This document shows positions 30,204 through 51,743 of a stretch of DNA of 64,000 nt, piece by piece; positions within the stretch are counted from its first letter, which is position 1; each line of letters opens with the position of its first letter. This DNA is from Paratrimastix pyriformis. Taxonomy: Eukaryota; Preaxostyla; Paratrimastigidae. The notes beneath the pieces were generated by a model. The model saw only the letters and a program-made list of their open reading frames with translations. It made no database searches and was not told the DNA's origin. The stretch is from assembly GCA_027972325.1 (NCBI GenBank), contig JAPMOS010000026.1, positions 436,681 through 500,680 on the forward strand, read 5' to 3'. The position numbers and the translations under genes were made by a program.

Positions 30204-33200
30204 ATGCCAACGGCCTCGACGCTGCTAACCCTGGTTTCAGCGTCCTTGTCCTGTTTGGGGACGTTAACCGTTGTGTTGATCTATTTACTACGCCTACGGA
30301 AAAAAATCAACTCGTTTCAGTTGCGCCTCATCTTTTATCTTTGTTGTTCCGACTTTTTCGCCTCAATATCGCACTTCGCCCCCTCGTCGGCCTTTTGTCT
30401 TCCCTCTGCCCTCTTCCAGCAACAATTTTTTGTCTCGTCCTTCTGTCCGTTCCCTTTCGGCGACCACATTTTACACCGCCTTCTTCATTCCAGGCTGGAT
30501 CCTGATTCTTTGTGTCAATCAGTTTCTCTTGGTGTGCTTCAACAAACGGAACACACAGAAATACGAGCTCTTCTACCACCTCTTTGCTTGGGGCTTTCCT
30601 TTCACGACCGTCATGGTTCTCATTGCCTTTGGGGCCTTTGGCCCTCTGGATGAGACGCCTTGGTCTGCCCCTCCCCTCTCTTTCTTGCTCTCCTCGCGCA
30701 CTCATGGGCCAGCCACCCCGCCCCCTCCCCGTCGCGCGAGTCTCTCCTTGCATCGTCAAGAACGACCAGTCACCCCTGCCACACCCTCACGCAGGTGCTG
30801 GATCACCCCGGACTTCACCCTGTTCCGGTGGCTGTTCTTCTACGGGCCCCTGATTGCCATCCTGTTGACCGTGCTCGCCCTCTACCTCTGCATCGTCGTC
30901 AAGCTGCGCCGCTCGCTGCACGATGCCCGCAACGAGGCCCTCACGGCCCAGCTGATGTTCTCCGTGTATCTGGTCGTCTTCGTGGCCCTCCGCACGCCCA
31001 GCGTCGCGCGGCGGTCCGTATTTTCTGTGGGTCGGAGCGGTGGCGGGCCGCTCGCGAGGCCCTGTGTCGGCGAGTAGGGCGGGGCAATCTGCACCGGCTG
31101 CCGTGCCGGCCCCCCTCACCGCTTGGTCCCCCTTGTGTTCCCTGGGCTTCTGATGGTAGGCTGCTTCAACTCACAACGGAGGTCGACCCGAACGGGTTCC
31201 TGGCCCTGCTGCACAGTCTCTGCTCGCCCCTCACCGGCTTCGCCAACGGTCCGCCGCCCGTCCGCCAAACAAGCACGGTCTCCTTCCGCTTTCTTTGCTC
31301 ACACAAATTTCCCACTCTGCACCCCCCGCCGCACCCCCCCAGCTGTCCTCTTCTTCCTGAATCAGCAAGTGGCCCGCGTTCTGCGGCACGCCTCCTACGG
31401 CTTTTGCACGCGCCACTGCCCCCGCTGCGCCCGCCGCGCCACGGCCACGCGGCCCCTCCTGCAGCCACGCAGCAGGCGCTCACTGGCCCAGGCCCTGAGC
31501 CAGACCTGCTGCTATTGCTGCTGCTTCCCGCCCGACATGTCCGAGGCCGCCGCCGCGGCGGGGGCGCGTCCCGACGAACGGATCGAGTGGGAGGCCCTCC
31601 TCGAGCGCGATGAAGACGTCTGCACGACGGAGGGGGTGCCTCACTTCCATTCCGCTCCTCAGAGGCCACAGCAGACAGTAGTCACAAGGGGCTGGCCCCT
31701 CATCCCCACCTTCTTTTTCGTTCCTCAACCCTTCACATCCACTCTTCATCGGCCACACAACAGACAGTTTTCCCTGGGCCTGACATCTCGTTCACACCTT
31801 CTTTTTCGTTCCTCCACCCTTCCTTCCCATCCGCTTGCTCCCCGCATAACAGCAGGAGCACCTTCCCCTCCTCGACGACTCGGTCAACGGGCCCGCTTCC
31901 CGCCTGATGCCCTCGACCCCCGCCACCCCCGCCGTCTCGCGGCCCTTCGAAACGGCCCTGCTCTGCCCGCCCAGCGCCAGCCTGTCCTCGAGCGAGTGGG
32001 CCGCCCTGCCCCACACCACCGCCTGCGCCCCCGGCCGCCCGGGTGCACTGCGGGTCTGGACGGGCACGTGGAACATGGCCAAGACCAGGCCCGGCCTGGG
32101 GATGGAGGACTGGCTCCGGCCCGCCATCGAGACCGACGCCGATGTGGTCGCGGTGGCGCTGCAGGTCTGGGGGAGGGCCGAGGCGTGTCATTGATGGGCC
32201 CGTTTTTTCTTGCCCTGAGAGGGACGAGAGGCGCACATCCGCTCTGGCCCTTCTGCCTCCACAGGGCACACCAGCACCTTCTCACGCACATCCGCGCTCG
32301 TCTTCTCTGCGCAGGAAGCCCCCAAGGCCGACGTGCCCCTGGGGGAGCTCATCGACCGCGCCCTCGCCCCCGGTCCGTGGGCGGCCTGCCCCTCCGACTC
32401 GTGGGCCTGGCCGCGCCTCTACTTCCCCACCGCCCCCCTCATCAATCCCCTTCATCCCCTCATCTATACCTCTCTCATCCACCCGCCTCCACCCCCTCAG
32501 CCATCCCCTGCCTCCATCCCTTCATCCATCCCTTCATCCATCCCTTCATCCATCCCTTCATCCATCCCTCATCCATCCCTCATCCACCCCCTCCCACCTT
32601 TCAGATTACCTGCGCTTGGCCCAGCCTAATGTCTGGGAGATCCATCTCTTCGTTTACATCCACCGGCGCTGCCTCGCCGGCCCCACGGCCGACGCGCCCG
32701 GGCTGCCCGAGGGTCCGAGCGGGTTCCTGGCGGCCCTGGGCGCCCTGAGCGAGCTGAGGGTGGGCACCGAGCATGCCGGGTTCGGCCGCATCCTGGGCAA
32801 TAAGGTCCGACCCCACACCACCCACCTTTGCCACCCACCCCACCCCACCCTCCCCACCCCACCCACCCCCGCCGGCCACTGCGCAGGCTTTCCCATGTTC
32901 TTTGAATCACCCGTTTTCGTCGCGCGTCTCCATTCTCCTTCTCGTCCCCGTTGGCGACTGGGCTTCCAGGGCGCGGCGGCGGTGGGTTTCCGGCTGGCGG
33001 GGACCTCGCTGCTCTTCCTGAGCGCCCACCTACCGCCCTTCCCGAAGAACTTCTCCAAGCGCAACGCGACTGTGGCCCAGATCTTCGGGGGCCTCTCCAC
33101 GGGCATGCAGCCGGTTTCGCTTCAGCCCTGGGCCAAGGAGGCACCGTCCCCTGCGGCCGGGGCTGAGGCCGGGGGACCATTGGTGAGACGAGTGGCCGGG

Positions 33201-34882
33201 GTCCGCCTCCCTCGCCCCCATTCCTCGCCAGACGGCAGACCCACACACCAGACAGGCGGCCCGAAACACACCCCTTTCTCCCCTCCTTACGCCCTTTCAC
33301 CTCTCCCCTGCTGCAGGCCATCCCGAACGAGGCCGTGGAGATTGCCCACCAGTACGACCACGTCTTCCTGCTGGGCGATCTGAACTACTCCATCGACCTG
33401 CCCCGGCCCACCATCTTGCAGTCCGTGCAGCACTGGAAAGCCGCAGGTCCGCTCCCTTCGGTTGGCGCGCCATTCGGCAAATGTCGCCGGCTCTCTTCGT
33501 TGTTTGACTCATTTCCGCGCCCTTGCCCTCACGCCCTTGTCCCCTCGCCCTTGTCCCCTTTCTCGTGGTTCTCTTTTGTATCGATTTCTGGCCACACGTT
33601 TTCTCCGCCTTTACCATTTTCCTTCGGCCACCCTCTCCGTGGCAATCTCCTTTCTCCCGCCAGCCGGCCAGCACGATCTGAGCGTCCTGCTGGAGAAGGA
33701 CCAGCTCCGCCAGGGCAGCCGCCAGCTGGGCTTGCTGGCCGAGTTCCACGAGGACGCCGAGCGCCTCTTCCCGCCCACCTACAAGCTGGCGGTGCCCCGG
33801 TCGGAGGGCGACCCGTGGAAGTACAACCCCAAGCGGGTCCCCGCTTATACAGACAGGTCCGACTTGGGCTGACGGTGAGCCTCTGCGCCGCGTTTGTGTG
33901 CGCAGGGCGGGCGTGTTGCTTCGCAGGGACGGTAAGGCTTTTTTTGAGTGTTGTTCCCCCCTGGCTTCCTCCTCCCCGCAGAATCCTTTGGCGGACCGCC
34001 GACTCGGTCTGGTCGCCTATCCGCCCCCTGGGGGGCCTGACCGCCTGCCCGGCCTATCTCTCGAGCGACCACGTCCCCCTGCGGCAGATCTTCCAGGTCG
34101 GTCCCCGAAATCCCCGCTTTTCGGGGTCTTCGCCTGCTGACACGGCAAATCTCATGCCATGGGCTCACCGCTTCCATGCCTCCCAGATCGCACACAGTCG
34201 GATCCCCGCCCCGAGTCCGCTCAGCCCCGAGCAGGCCGAAGCCTTGTCCGCCCACATTCGGCGGCAGGGCGGCTTCACGGTGGTGGTGCAGTTCCAGGAC
34301 GTCTCCGTCCCCAAGCTCGAGGCGCTCTCCCCGGACGGCAGCGCCGATCCCTTCCTCAAGGTCCGCGCGGGTTATAACCCTCCCTCCCCTTCCCCCACTC
34401 CCACGCCCACCGACCCAGCCGCCAATCTTCTTGGATTTCAATTGCATTCTGCCTCCCGTTCCCCCCGAGCGCAGATTGTCTCGTTCCCCTCTGGGGATTC
34501 CCTGACGGCCCCCGCCCAGCGGATGACCCTGAGCCCCTCCTGGTCGAGCCCGGCACTGGCCGCCCTACGGTTCCCCTTCGCCCTGCCCGCGGGCCGCCCC
34601 CCCGGCGGCGCCCCGACCGAGGTTCTGCTGGCCCAGGCCTTCGCCCAGATCCGGCTGGTGCTGGTGGTGGGCGACATGGGGCTGGTCGACGAGGACGGCA
34701 CCATGGGCCAGGCCGCCATCGCCCTGGCCGGGGTGCGCAGCTGGGGCTTCCGCCCAGGGGGGGTCGAGACACCCCTGCCCGGCTTCAAGCCGCCCGTCCA
34801 GCTGCGCTTCGTGGAGATGCTCACCCGGCTGGGCAGCCGGACGGGCGTCGTCGAGGGCACCTTCGCCGTCTTTGTCGAATGA
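30204..34882 (+). CDS. GPCR (cAMP receptor-like) - inositol polyphosphate 5-phosphatase - C2 fusion, 14 exons
   Basis: Exons 30204-30444, 30494-30662, 30795-31013, 31160-31248, 31343-31617, 31856-32164, 32315-32372, 32605-32804, 32970-33200, 33317-33446, 33664-33856, 33982-34096, 34187-34360 and 34475-34882 give 936 residues. Residues ~5-246 form seven helices like class E cAMP receptors (FCWILILCVNQFLLVCF, LFYHLFAWGFPFTT, WCWITPDFTLFRW). A Cys-rich juxtamembrane tail follows (CCYCCCF, likely palmitoylated). Residues ~385-745 are the 5-phosphatase: GTWNMAK, FLSAHL, LLGDLNYSID, PTYKL, YNPKRVPAYTDRILWR and SSDHVPL, all core active-site blocks. Residues ~760-936 begin like a C2 domain (FTVVVQFQDVS, DGSADPFLK). 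The receptor tail in exon 5 joins exon 6 in phase without a stop. Oomycetes have GPCR fusions with phosphoinositide enzymes; this is a separate domain order. All 13 donors read GTCNG. Confidence 0.87.
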
Positions 34883-35213
34883 GCGCGACCCTTCCCTTCC
34901 CTTCCCTACCTCCCTCCCTCCTCCTCCTCCTCCCCTCCCCCTCCCCTCCCTTCCGCCTTTTTCCTCTGCCTCCCTTCCCGCCTTCCCTCCTTGCCTGGCC
35001 CTTCCATCGGAGTTCGCCCCGCCCCTCTCCCTCGTCGAAATCAGAGTTCGTCCCTCCTTCCTCTTAAATCGGAGCGAGGGAGAGAGGGGAGAGGGAGTGG
35101 GAGTGGGGATGGCGGGGAGATGGAGAAGGAGAGGAGGGGAGGGACCAGCCGCTCCTGGGGAAGGGGAGCAAGCGATGAGGGCGGACTCCCCCCCCCCCCG
35201 GGGAGCGCACGCA
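34883..35213. other. Convergent 3' spacer, pyrimidine then purine rich
   Basis: 331 bp between the stops of the GPCR-phosphatase gene and the LRR gene. It contains CTCC/CCTT runs and then GGGAGA runs; no gene seen. Confidence 0.6.
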
Positions 35214-38200
35214 CTACGGCGGTGTTTGCTCCCTCGAGGCCCGTGGCGCGGGTGGGGCCTCAGGCCCCGAACCAGGACGGGGCTGGGGGGACGCCGCGGC
35301 CGGTGGGATGTCCTCCTGCTCCTGCTCCTGCTCCTCCTGGGGTCCGCCCGACCGGCAGCCGGTGGCCATGGCGAGCTCCTCCGGGAGCAGGTCCTCCTCG
35401 CGCAGCCACAGGAACCGCGGGGGCCCCGGGTCGCGACGGACCCACTGGGCGGGGGTGGGCGATCGGAACACGGGAAGGAGGCAGTGAGTCATTGAGCGGG
35501 ATTGGCGGGCGAGCGCGGCAGGGGGTGGGGTGGGTGTGGGTGTGGGGTGTGGGTGGGGGGGGACATAGCATCGTGGCGCGGTGCCGGCCGACCTTCACGT
35601 GAAACTCGCGCTGCCGGTCCGGCGGTTCAGAGGCCCACGTGGTGGTGGGGAGAGGGATGAGAAAGGCGAATGAGACTCCTGCCATGATCGGGCCTCTCCT
35701 CCACTTCCTCCATTCCCCTCCTCACACCGTCCAGTCGACACGGCCCCGCCCACCGCCTCGCAGACGATCGGGGCCCCGTCGGCTCCGGCCACGATGCGCT
35801 CCTCGAAGACCCGCTCGACGTGGCCCACACACTCGTCCTCGCGGGCGCTCGCCTGGGGCGAATCGGCCTGGGACTGCATGTCCTCCTCGGCCGGCAGCTG
35901 CGCCCCCCCACACACACACACAGACGGCACAGCGCGGGGCGAGCATACCGGTGGTTAAGGCGAAGCAGCCGGATCTCGGCGCGCACGGATTGGCACCCCA
36001 ACCGGCAACGAAGCAGAGCCCAAGGGCCGGAGCGACAGACGGATGAGGGCCGGTGCTGATGGGCCGCGGGCTTCAGCCGAAGTGCGTGCGCTTGCTGGAC
36101 CTGGGGGGCGGAGACGCAGCGGGGGCAGGGGGGGTGAGGCGCTCGTGCGGCCATCGAGGGCGAAGACAGGAGAAGGGGGGCGGCCGGGGCTGAAGCAGAC
36201 CGCCGCCAGGAATGAGGCCTCTTCGTCCTCGGGCAGCCCCGTCGCGCCTCGGGCGGGGCCCTCGGCGCCGGGCAGGTTGAAGACCTGCCGCTTGAGGGGG
36301 GCCGTGGGCGAGACCACCAAATGCGCCTGATGGCCAAACAGGCCGGCCGCAGAATAAATCGGAAAAAAAGTGGGTTGAGGGGACTGGCACGGGGGGTGCA
36401 ATGGGAAGTGGACCTTGCCTGGGACGGAAAACCACTGCGGGACGCCACCACGCCTTCGTCGGAGGGGCGGGAAAAGGTAGGCTGCACGCCCACAGCAGGC
36501 CACCACAAACGTCAAAATGAGGCCGCAACAATGGGGGCTGAACGTTTTTCGGGAAACAGGTCCCCCATGCGAACAGGCTGAGTGAACGCTGGGGGCGGAC
36601 CCAGCTGTAATCGGACGTGATCCCGCTCGGCGAAGCAGCCCCCGCCAGCGACTGTGGTCGTTCCCAGGGTGCGGGCCATCTCGCCCGTCCCGCCGCCGCC
36701 CCCGGCACCGGACCCGCCCATCCCGCCCGGCCTCAAGGGGGCCACCAGGCCCCCCGCAGTTTTGGTGGTGGCCCCGCGGGCGTGTCGGGTAAGGGAGGTC
36801 GCCTGGGGACCGACCAGGCCCCGGGCCAGGGAGGCTGCGCGGCCGGGGGTCGAGTCGCGGCTGGTGCAGCTGGCTCGGAGGGAACCACCCTCGGTGCCGG
36901 GCGCAGACGAGGCAACCAGAGCCAAGGAGCGCTGGCCGCCTGTGGGCCAGAGGGGTGGCGAGGGGTGACGGATGTGTTGCGAGGGCGCCGGGGCGAGGGG
37001 GTGGTGACTGACGGCGGTGCGTGTTGCAGGGGGGGGCACAGACCCTGGCTCAGCCCCACCGTCGGACTGGCGACCGTCGTTCGCTTCGGGGCCACCACCC
37101 GGACCGACCCGCGGCCGGCGCCGCTGATCGCCGAGGCGCGGGTGGGCGTGGGTGTGGGGGCGGGCGAAGGGGGCGGAGCCGATGTGGCCGATCGGACCGC
37201 CGGCCCGTCGTCGCTGGTCGAGGGGATCGGGGAGCCGGGCGGCAGGTCGGGTGTCAGTGCGGTCAGTTCCGTCAGGAAGACTGAGTTGGGCGGGCCGCCG
37301 GCGGCCGCCGGCTGATCCGGGAGCGTCGAGACGGGGGTGAAGGTCAGGCCGGCCCGGGAGCGGTAGGCTGTCGATGGGGATGAGAAGTGGGGTGGGTCAG
37401 CGGGTGGGTGGTGAGACCGAAGGTCATTTTGAGCTGAGGCTGCCTGCTTCCAACAGACCCTCGAATTGCGAGTACCCGGGGTAGAAGTCGGCCAGATCGC
37501 CATCCGCCTCATCACCCAGCCGGAGCGTGTTCTCTGCGATCGGCCAGAAAGACAGAAAGACGGGGGGCACTATCAGAGAATGCACTACTGGCCGCAGCCC
37601 GGCCACACCCGAGCCTGAAGGCCAAAGGGAACGCGCAAGTGCATCGCCCCAGACAGACAGACAGACCGTCGGCAACGGTGTACGGGGCGGCCTCGACGCC
37701 GACCCACTGGGGCAGCGGATCGCCACACTCGATGGCCAGCCGGAGGGCCTCCTCGAGGCGCCCCTGGGTGGCCAGGACCAGGTCCTGCTCGGCCACGGCG
37801 TGGTTCTTCCAGGCCCGGGCAGGGGCTGGCGACCGGGAGGGCGGCGGCAGGGTGGACTGCACGAGATGAAGTAGGCGCGGAAGATCAGAAACCCAGGTGG
37901 AAACGGCGCCCGTCACGCCACGTCGCAACACCCAGCGACATCCCCGGGGCGGGACGGACCTTGGCGCGGGCGGCCCACTTCTCGGGGGTCCCGGCGGGCT
38001 CTTGGGTGGCGGGCGATGGAGCGGGCGAGGTGGGGCCCGAGTGGCGGGCGACCCAGAGCCAGGACTGGGGCAGGGTCGGGTGGGGGTCGAGCTGCCCCAG
38101 GGGGATGGAGAGCGTCCGGTGGGTCGGAGTGGGCGGGTTGGAGGGAACGGCCGTGGAGCTGCACACAACGGGATGGAAGCGACGTGCGATGGTGGGTGGT

Positions 38201-38437
38201 TGATGCCATTGAATGAAAAAGAGAACACAACATCGTTTCCCATCGAATACGGAGCAGAACGGAGTCTGGGATTGGATCTTTTTTGATCAGGAAACTGTAC
38301 ACTCCAAGTGTCGGATGAGGCGGGGTGCCGGATGATGCGCCCTGGAGATGCGGGGCGGGAAGACGCATGGTGGGCGTGGGATGGGTGTGGGATGGTGATG
38401 TGTCTGTGCCTGTGTCTGTGTCTGTGTCTGTGTCTGT

Positions 38438-38479
<42 letters not shown>

Positions 38480-41400
38480 GGGGGGGGGGGGGGGCAGACT
38501 CAGGTGAAGCGCCGGGCGGCGTGGAGGAGCGGCCGCCACTGTTCCATTCCAGCCAACGCCACGCCCAGAGGAGAACAGAGTGAGGCCCCGCGTTTTCGGA
38601 GGGGAAAGGCGGGCAGACTCGGGCACGGGCGTTGGCGCCACGGCAGCGCGCACCAGCCCCGAGACGAGGTCCACGCTCGAGACGACCGCGGGTCGGATGC
38701 CGGCGCCCAGGTCGACCCGGTCCCCGGGCTGCACGCCCCGGACCTCCTCGGGCTGGCGCTGGGTGTTGGGTGGCGCCCCGATGGCCGAGACGCCCGATGA
38801 ATGCGATGATCGGCCAGAGCCTGGATGCGCGTGTGTGTCGGAAAGAAGGAAAGAAGTGTTTGTTTGTGGGGGTCCGCTCAGGTTGGGTCGTATGCCGTCA
38901 TGCTTTGGGGAACCGGGTTGTGCGCGAGTACGGCGACAGGAAGTGCCCGGTCGCAGGAAGGGCCATCACTCAGGCGGACCGGGCCTGCTGGCGGAGGGTA
39001 TTCGTCGATCGCTCCGGGCGGAGGTCGGCCCTGGGCCCCCCGTACGCCGGGTGGAGGCAGGGGCGGAGTCCTCTGGGGGTTCCCCGCACAGCTTCAGAAG
39101 GGGCTCAAGGTAGGCCTTCTCCAGCGCGTAGGAGGGCGTCCCTTGGATCTGGGGGGGGGGGGGGGGGGCAGAGCCAAACCTGAGCGAGGTCCCAACGGGG
39201 AACGGGCTGCCGCATCGCTCGGTTGCCATGCCGTCCCTCTTCCACCTCCTCCCCCCTCCCATCCCCCCCCATCCCCCCCCTCCCTTCCTCCCCTCTCCCC
39301 CCTCCCCTTTTCCCTCCCTTCCCCCAGACCAGGCGATACACATCCAGTGCGGCGATCCGTGTCTTCTCGTCGACTTTCTCCTCACCGCCAGCCTCCGGCT
39401 CCTCCGCAGTCGGCTGGCCGCCCTCGCTTAGCGCGGCCCCTTCGGGCGGCCCTGCGGCGGCGCGGTACTCGGGCGGCGGGAGGGGCAGCGTCTCGTGGTA
39501 GAGGAACTCGAAGCTCGGCAGCGAGACCTCGCTCGCGGGCAGTGAGCCGAGCGAACGGTCCCGCTGGAGAAAATCCAGGAGGAAGGACAGGTAGCTCTGT
39601 GGTGTGTGTGCGTGTGTGTGCGTGTGGGGGAGGGAGGGGGGATGGAGTGAAAATCTCACGCGAGATGGGACGCTGGCTCGCTATCACCCTCACACCGCTG
39701 AGCTCCAACTGTCCCCCCCCCCCCCCCCCCTCCCCCCAAGAGCCACGGGCAGGCAAGACATGTGCCGCGACACGAGAATGGTGCGGGGGCCCGGACGAAC
39801 CGTGATGGCGTATGGGGGCATGGTGGCGAGGTGAGCAGAGGGCAGCCCATCCAAGACGGGCGCCGCCCGGGCCAGGGACTCGCGCAGGGTGTTGGGCGGC
39901 AGGCTGAACCGGAGCCGGGCCGCAAGGAGCACACACAACTGCACCCCAAGGGGGAGGAGAGGGCCCGTCCGTGAGCGGCGGCGTGCTCGAGTTCACTCCG
40001 GCCTCACCAGGCACAGAACGAGAGCACGAGGATCTGCCAAGAGGACGGAAGCAATGCGCCTCTGCGCAGCCAGGCCGACCTGATACCGGGCCAGAGGCGA
40101 GGCCCCCAGCACGGCGGCCACGTAGAAAGGCGGCTCGGGATCGTCCACCGCGCGCGGGCTGGCCGTGGCGCCCAGCGCCGGGCCCCCAAACTGGGCGTAC
40201 ACCTCGACCGTGGGCGGGTCCCAGCTGGCACTGGCGGAGGAAGCGGGCGAGACGGGGACGGTCATTGGACAGGAGTGTGAACATGAGCGAAGGAGGGGAG
40301 TGCAGCGACTGCTTTCCTCCCGCCCTGATGGGCAGCCGCATGACGGGAACTCTGGCCAAACCCGAGCTCCCCCCCTCACAAGGCAATCAGGCCGCTCCCT
40401 TTCCGCCATGCAGCCGCCACGTGACGAAATGCCACCCCATTGTGCCAAGGAGGCGGAATTCCCACTTCCTCCCACCGTCACAGACTACATGCGATGGATG
40501 GCCTCGTAGTGGGTGGCCGTGAAGCGAATCCGGCGCTGCTCGGCCACGCGGGTCTGCATGGATGCGGGGAAGGAGAAAGGTCGGAAGGAGGAGGGGCAAG
40601 AAAGGAAGAGTGGGTGGCGGCGGGTGAGAGATTGAGTGGGCGGGTGGGTGGTGGCGGGTGGGTGGGGAGCTGGGGAGGTCGTTCGGAGCGCTCAGAACCA
40701 CTGGCATTCCCCCCCGCCTGCATACGCCTTCCTCACCGTGGTTAGTTGATGCGGGCATCGTCTCCCTCCAGACCGAAGGCGGGTCACGGGCGAAGTGCCT
40801 AAAGAAGGCCTTGGCGCGCGGGGTGATCCTCAGTGTCGAAGACAGCGGGCTGGGCGCTGCGTCGCAGTAGGCGCGGAGCATGGCGTACTGCGAATGAGTG
40901 GTGAGACAAGGGTGAAGAGGATGCTTCCTCAACGCCCGGTCGCCCCGACAGACAACTTCCGTCCCGGGCCCTCTTGTGCACCATGCCGCGGCGTGCAACC
41001 GCTCGGCCATCGAGACAAACCACCCGTCGAGCACCCAGACCCGCGGGAGCATGTGAATGGCCAAGGGGCGATCTGATGGTGCGTTTGTGCGTGCGTGTGC
41101 ATGGATGGGGGGGAGAGGAGAGATCAGAAAGAAGGATTTTGAATCGGGAGTCGGACAGTGTTCGCCGAGTTCTGGGTTCCCGACAAGGGTCAGCTCGATG
41201 ATTGACATATGTCGCAGCTTGATGACCTCGGGCCAGGTGAGCGCATTTTCGCCCAGCCACAGTCGGCCCAGCCCAGCCAGAGGTCGGACAGCATCCAGTG
41301 AGGAAATCTGTGAAACATCGAAAAAAGAGACTCTCGGGACAGACAGACCCGGTTTTTTGTGAGGTCCAGGTTCCACAAAGAGTCGCATTTCGAGAGAAAG

Positions 41401-41519
41401 CCCAATGAGTGGAGGCGATTTCCGGACAGAATCAAAGTCTCTGCCCCTCGTACCTTCTCAGATGGTTCCAGACTGTCAAGCGCCATATTTACATAGGCGG
41501 CGCACCCGCCCTGCGCCAT
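35214..41519 (-). CDS. Large LRR protein of unknown function, multi-exon
   Basis: The N-terminus is leucine-rich repeats with an LRR cap. Exon 1 (41519-41349) has LILSGNRLHSLGFLSKCDSL and LWNLDLTKN. Exon 2 (41307-41157) has LAGLGRLWLGENALT and ELTLVGNPELGEH. Exon 3 (41072-40954) completes the cap with HYRPLAIHMLPRVWVLDGWFVS. Exons 40887-40774 and 40553-40486 follow in phase, then an exon starting at 40230 (SWDPPTVEVYAQFGGPALG). Later exons (YLSFLLDFLQRDRSLGSL, LEKAYLEPLLKLCGE, HAVAEQDLVLATQGRLEEA, REFHVK, LREEDLLPEELA) look like ordinary folded protein separated by Pro/Ala-rich stretches, ending at 35214-35216. Donors are again GTCYG. I do not recognise the C-terminal family, and exon limits after 40230 are only partly resolved; two adjacent genes cannot be excluded. 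Confidence 0.62.
38399..38493. repeat. (TG)n/TGTCTG microsatellite plus G-run
   Basis: TGTCTG hexamers grade into pure TG and then about 15 G, within an intron of the LRR gene. Confidence 0.9.
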
Positions 41520-41650
41520 GACGTTCACCTTTCAAAAAAACCTTTTCAAATCCGGTACAGCCTGCAGACCCTGGGGTTGAGCAAACAATCTTCCGCTACA
41601 GCCCTTTTCCGGACTCGCGCCCCGGAGACTGTTCTTTTCTCTCCCCTCTT
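41520..41650. promoter_or_regulatory. Short divergent promoter region
   Basis: 131 bp between the start of the LRR gene (-) and the chosen start of the PI 4-kinase gene (+). No clear TATA box. Confidence 0.45.
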
Positions 41651-50511
<8,861 letters not shown>

Positions 50512-51249
50512 ACTCTCGACTTTTTGTGTGCTTTCTCATTCTTTTTCAACGGGGCGCCTGCCCAAGGATGACGAGGGTGAAGAAGGCGATGAACCAGAGG
50601 ACCGCTGCCTGATGGTGAGCTGGTGCCTTGCCAGTTTTGCCGACAGATTGTCGTCCTTCATCACGGGGAATCGCATGCCGAGGTGCATTGTGACGGGTGC
50701 CTGCACCGCAGCGTCTTCTTCATTCCAGGGTCCATCCGTCCATGAATTCGTACTCCTCGGTGCCAAAATACGAAGTGGGGCCTCGACAACTTCCTGTTCG
50801 CTGGGACGATGCCGCCGCCGCCTTTCGTGCTGTCCTGCACGGATCTCGCCCCTGAAACGAACCCCTTGTCCGGAGCCACCTTTCAAGCCTTTCCGGATGC
50901 TTGCCGCTGAGCCCTTTACAACTTGCCGAAGAACCAACAGCCGAAGCCAACAACCCGCGACTGCCACTGCCACCGCCGCCGCTGCAACTGACCCGACCAC
51001 TTCTGAGAAGCTCAGCCGCCGACAGCGCCGTCAGCTCATGCAGCACAGAAGACGACACGTTCCGGAGCCAGTGCCCTTGGCTCCCAACAACCACCCCGAC
51101 AATCGCTCTCTACTCCGCCTCCGCCCGCAGCCACCCGACGACATTCGACGTAATGCCTCCCCCTGATGACCCGCCTGCGACATCCAGAGTTTCCTGCGGT
51201 TAGCGCCTTTATCCTTTTTTGTTTTCCCGTTTTTTCGTATTGATTCGTT
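50512..51249. other. Unassigned stretch after PI4K
   Basis: Open pieces exist on the plus strand (for example RLPKDDEGEEGDEPEDRC near 50556-50610 and YEVGPRQLPVRWDDAAAAF near 50770-50825), but I could not join them into a protein with a recognisable fold. They may be exons of a small gene or a decayed one. Confidence 0.35.
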
Positions 51250-51289
51250 TCCCCCCGGTTTGCGGGGTGGGCACAAGAAAAGGGGGTTA
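51250..51289. repeat. 40-bp dispersed repeat, copy 2
   Basis: Matches 26201-26240 with a few substitutions. It ends immediately before the TTGACT-rich tract at the upstream side of LINE-B. Confidence 0.8.
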
Positions 51290-51600
51290 CAGTATGTGTG
51301 GTTTCTAGTCAACTCTAGTCAACTTTTTTACAAGAGCTCTAGTGAACTCTTGCCGACAAGTTTGTTGACTAAAATTTTTATAACTCTAGTCAAATCTGTA
51401 CAGTATGTGTGGTTTGTCGACAAGAATTGACTGAAGTTGACTGAAATTTGACTGATGAGTGAAAATCAGTCGACAAGAGGTGACTGAAATTGACAAGCAC
51501 TGACGCTCTTGTCGACGAGAATTTGACTGAAGTTTTGTGACCACTGACCCGTCAGTCAGCAGGAGTCTTGTCCAGACTGAAGTTTGTCGGCTGGGGTGTG
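51290..51600. repeat. AT-rich tract of TTGACT / GTCGACAAG motifs
   Basis: Many short direct and inverted copies of TTGACTGAAGTTGACT-like words and GTCGACAAG. CAGTATGTGTGGTTT occurs twice (51292 and 51400). Base composition differs from the flanks. It is probably the 5' untranslated or regulatory region of LINE-B, or the edge of another element. Confidence 0.6.
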
Positions 51601-51743
51601 TGTGTGTGTGTCATACTACATGTTTGCAACATAGAGATGCAAAACTCCCGATTCCGCCCGAAGCCGGGGGGGTGACATGACCCCCAGGGCAACCTTCCCC
51701 GGGGTCGAGTTGACCTTCAAGCTTTTGAATTTCTCCGCAGAAG

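Noticed and set aside
30123-30653. 176-residue protein starting at 30123
   Set aside because: It reads through the 49-nt intron at 30445-30493; the receptor helices continue in another frame after splicing.
33176-33200. Canonical GTGAGA donor at 33183
   Set aside because: The GTCCGC donor at 33201 keeps phase equally well and fits all other introns of this gene; not certain.
36617-37315. Plus-strand protein over the LRR gene
   Set aside because: Low-complexity antisense shadow; minus-strand exons there have consistent splice sites.
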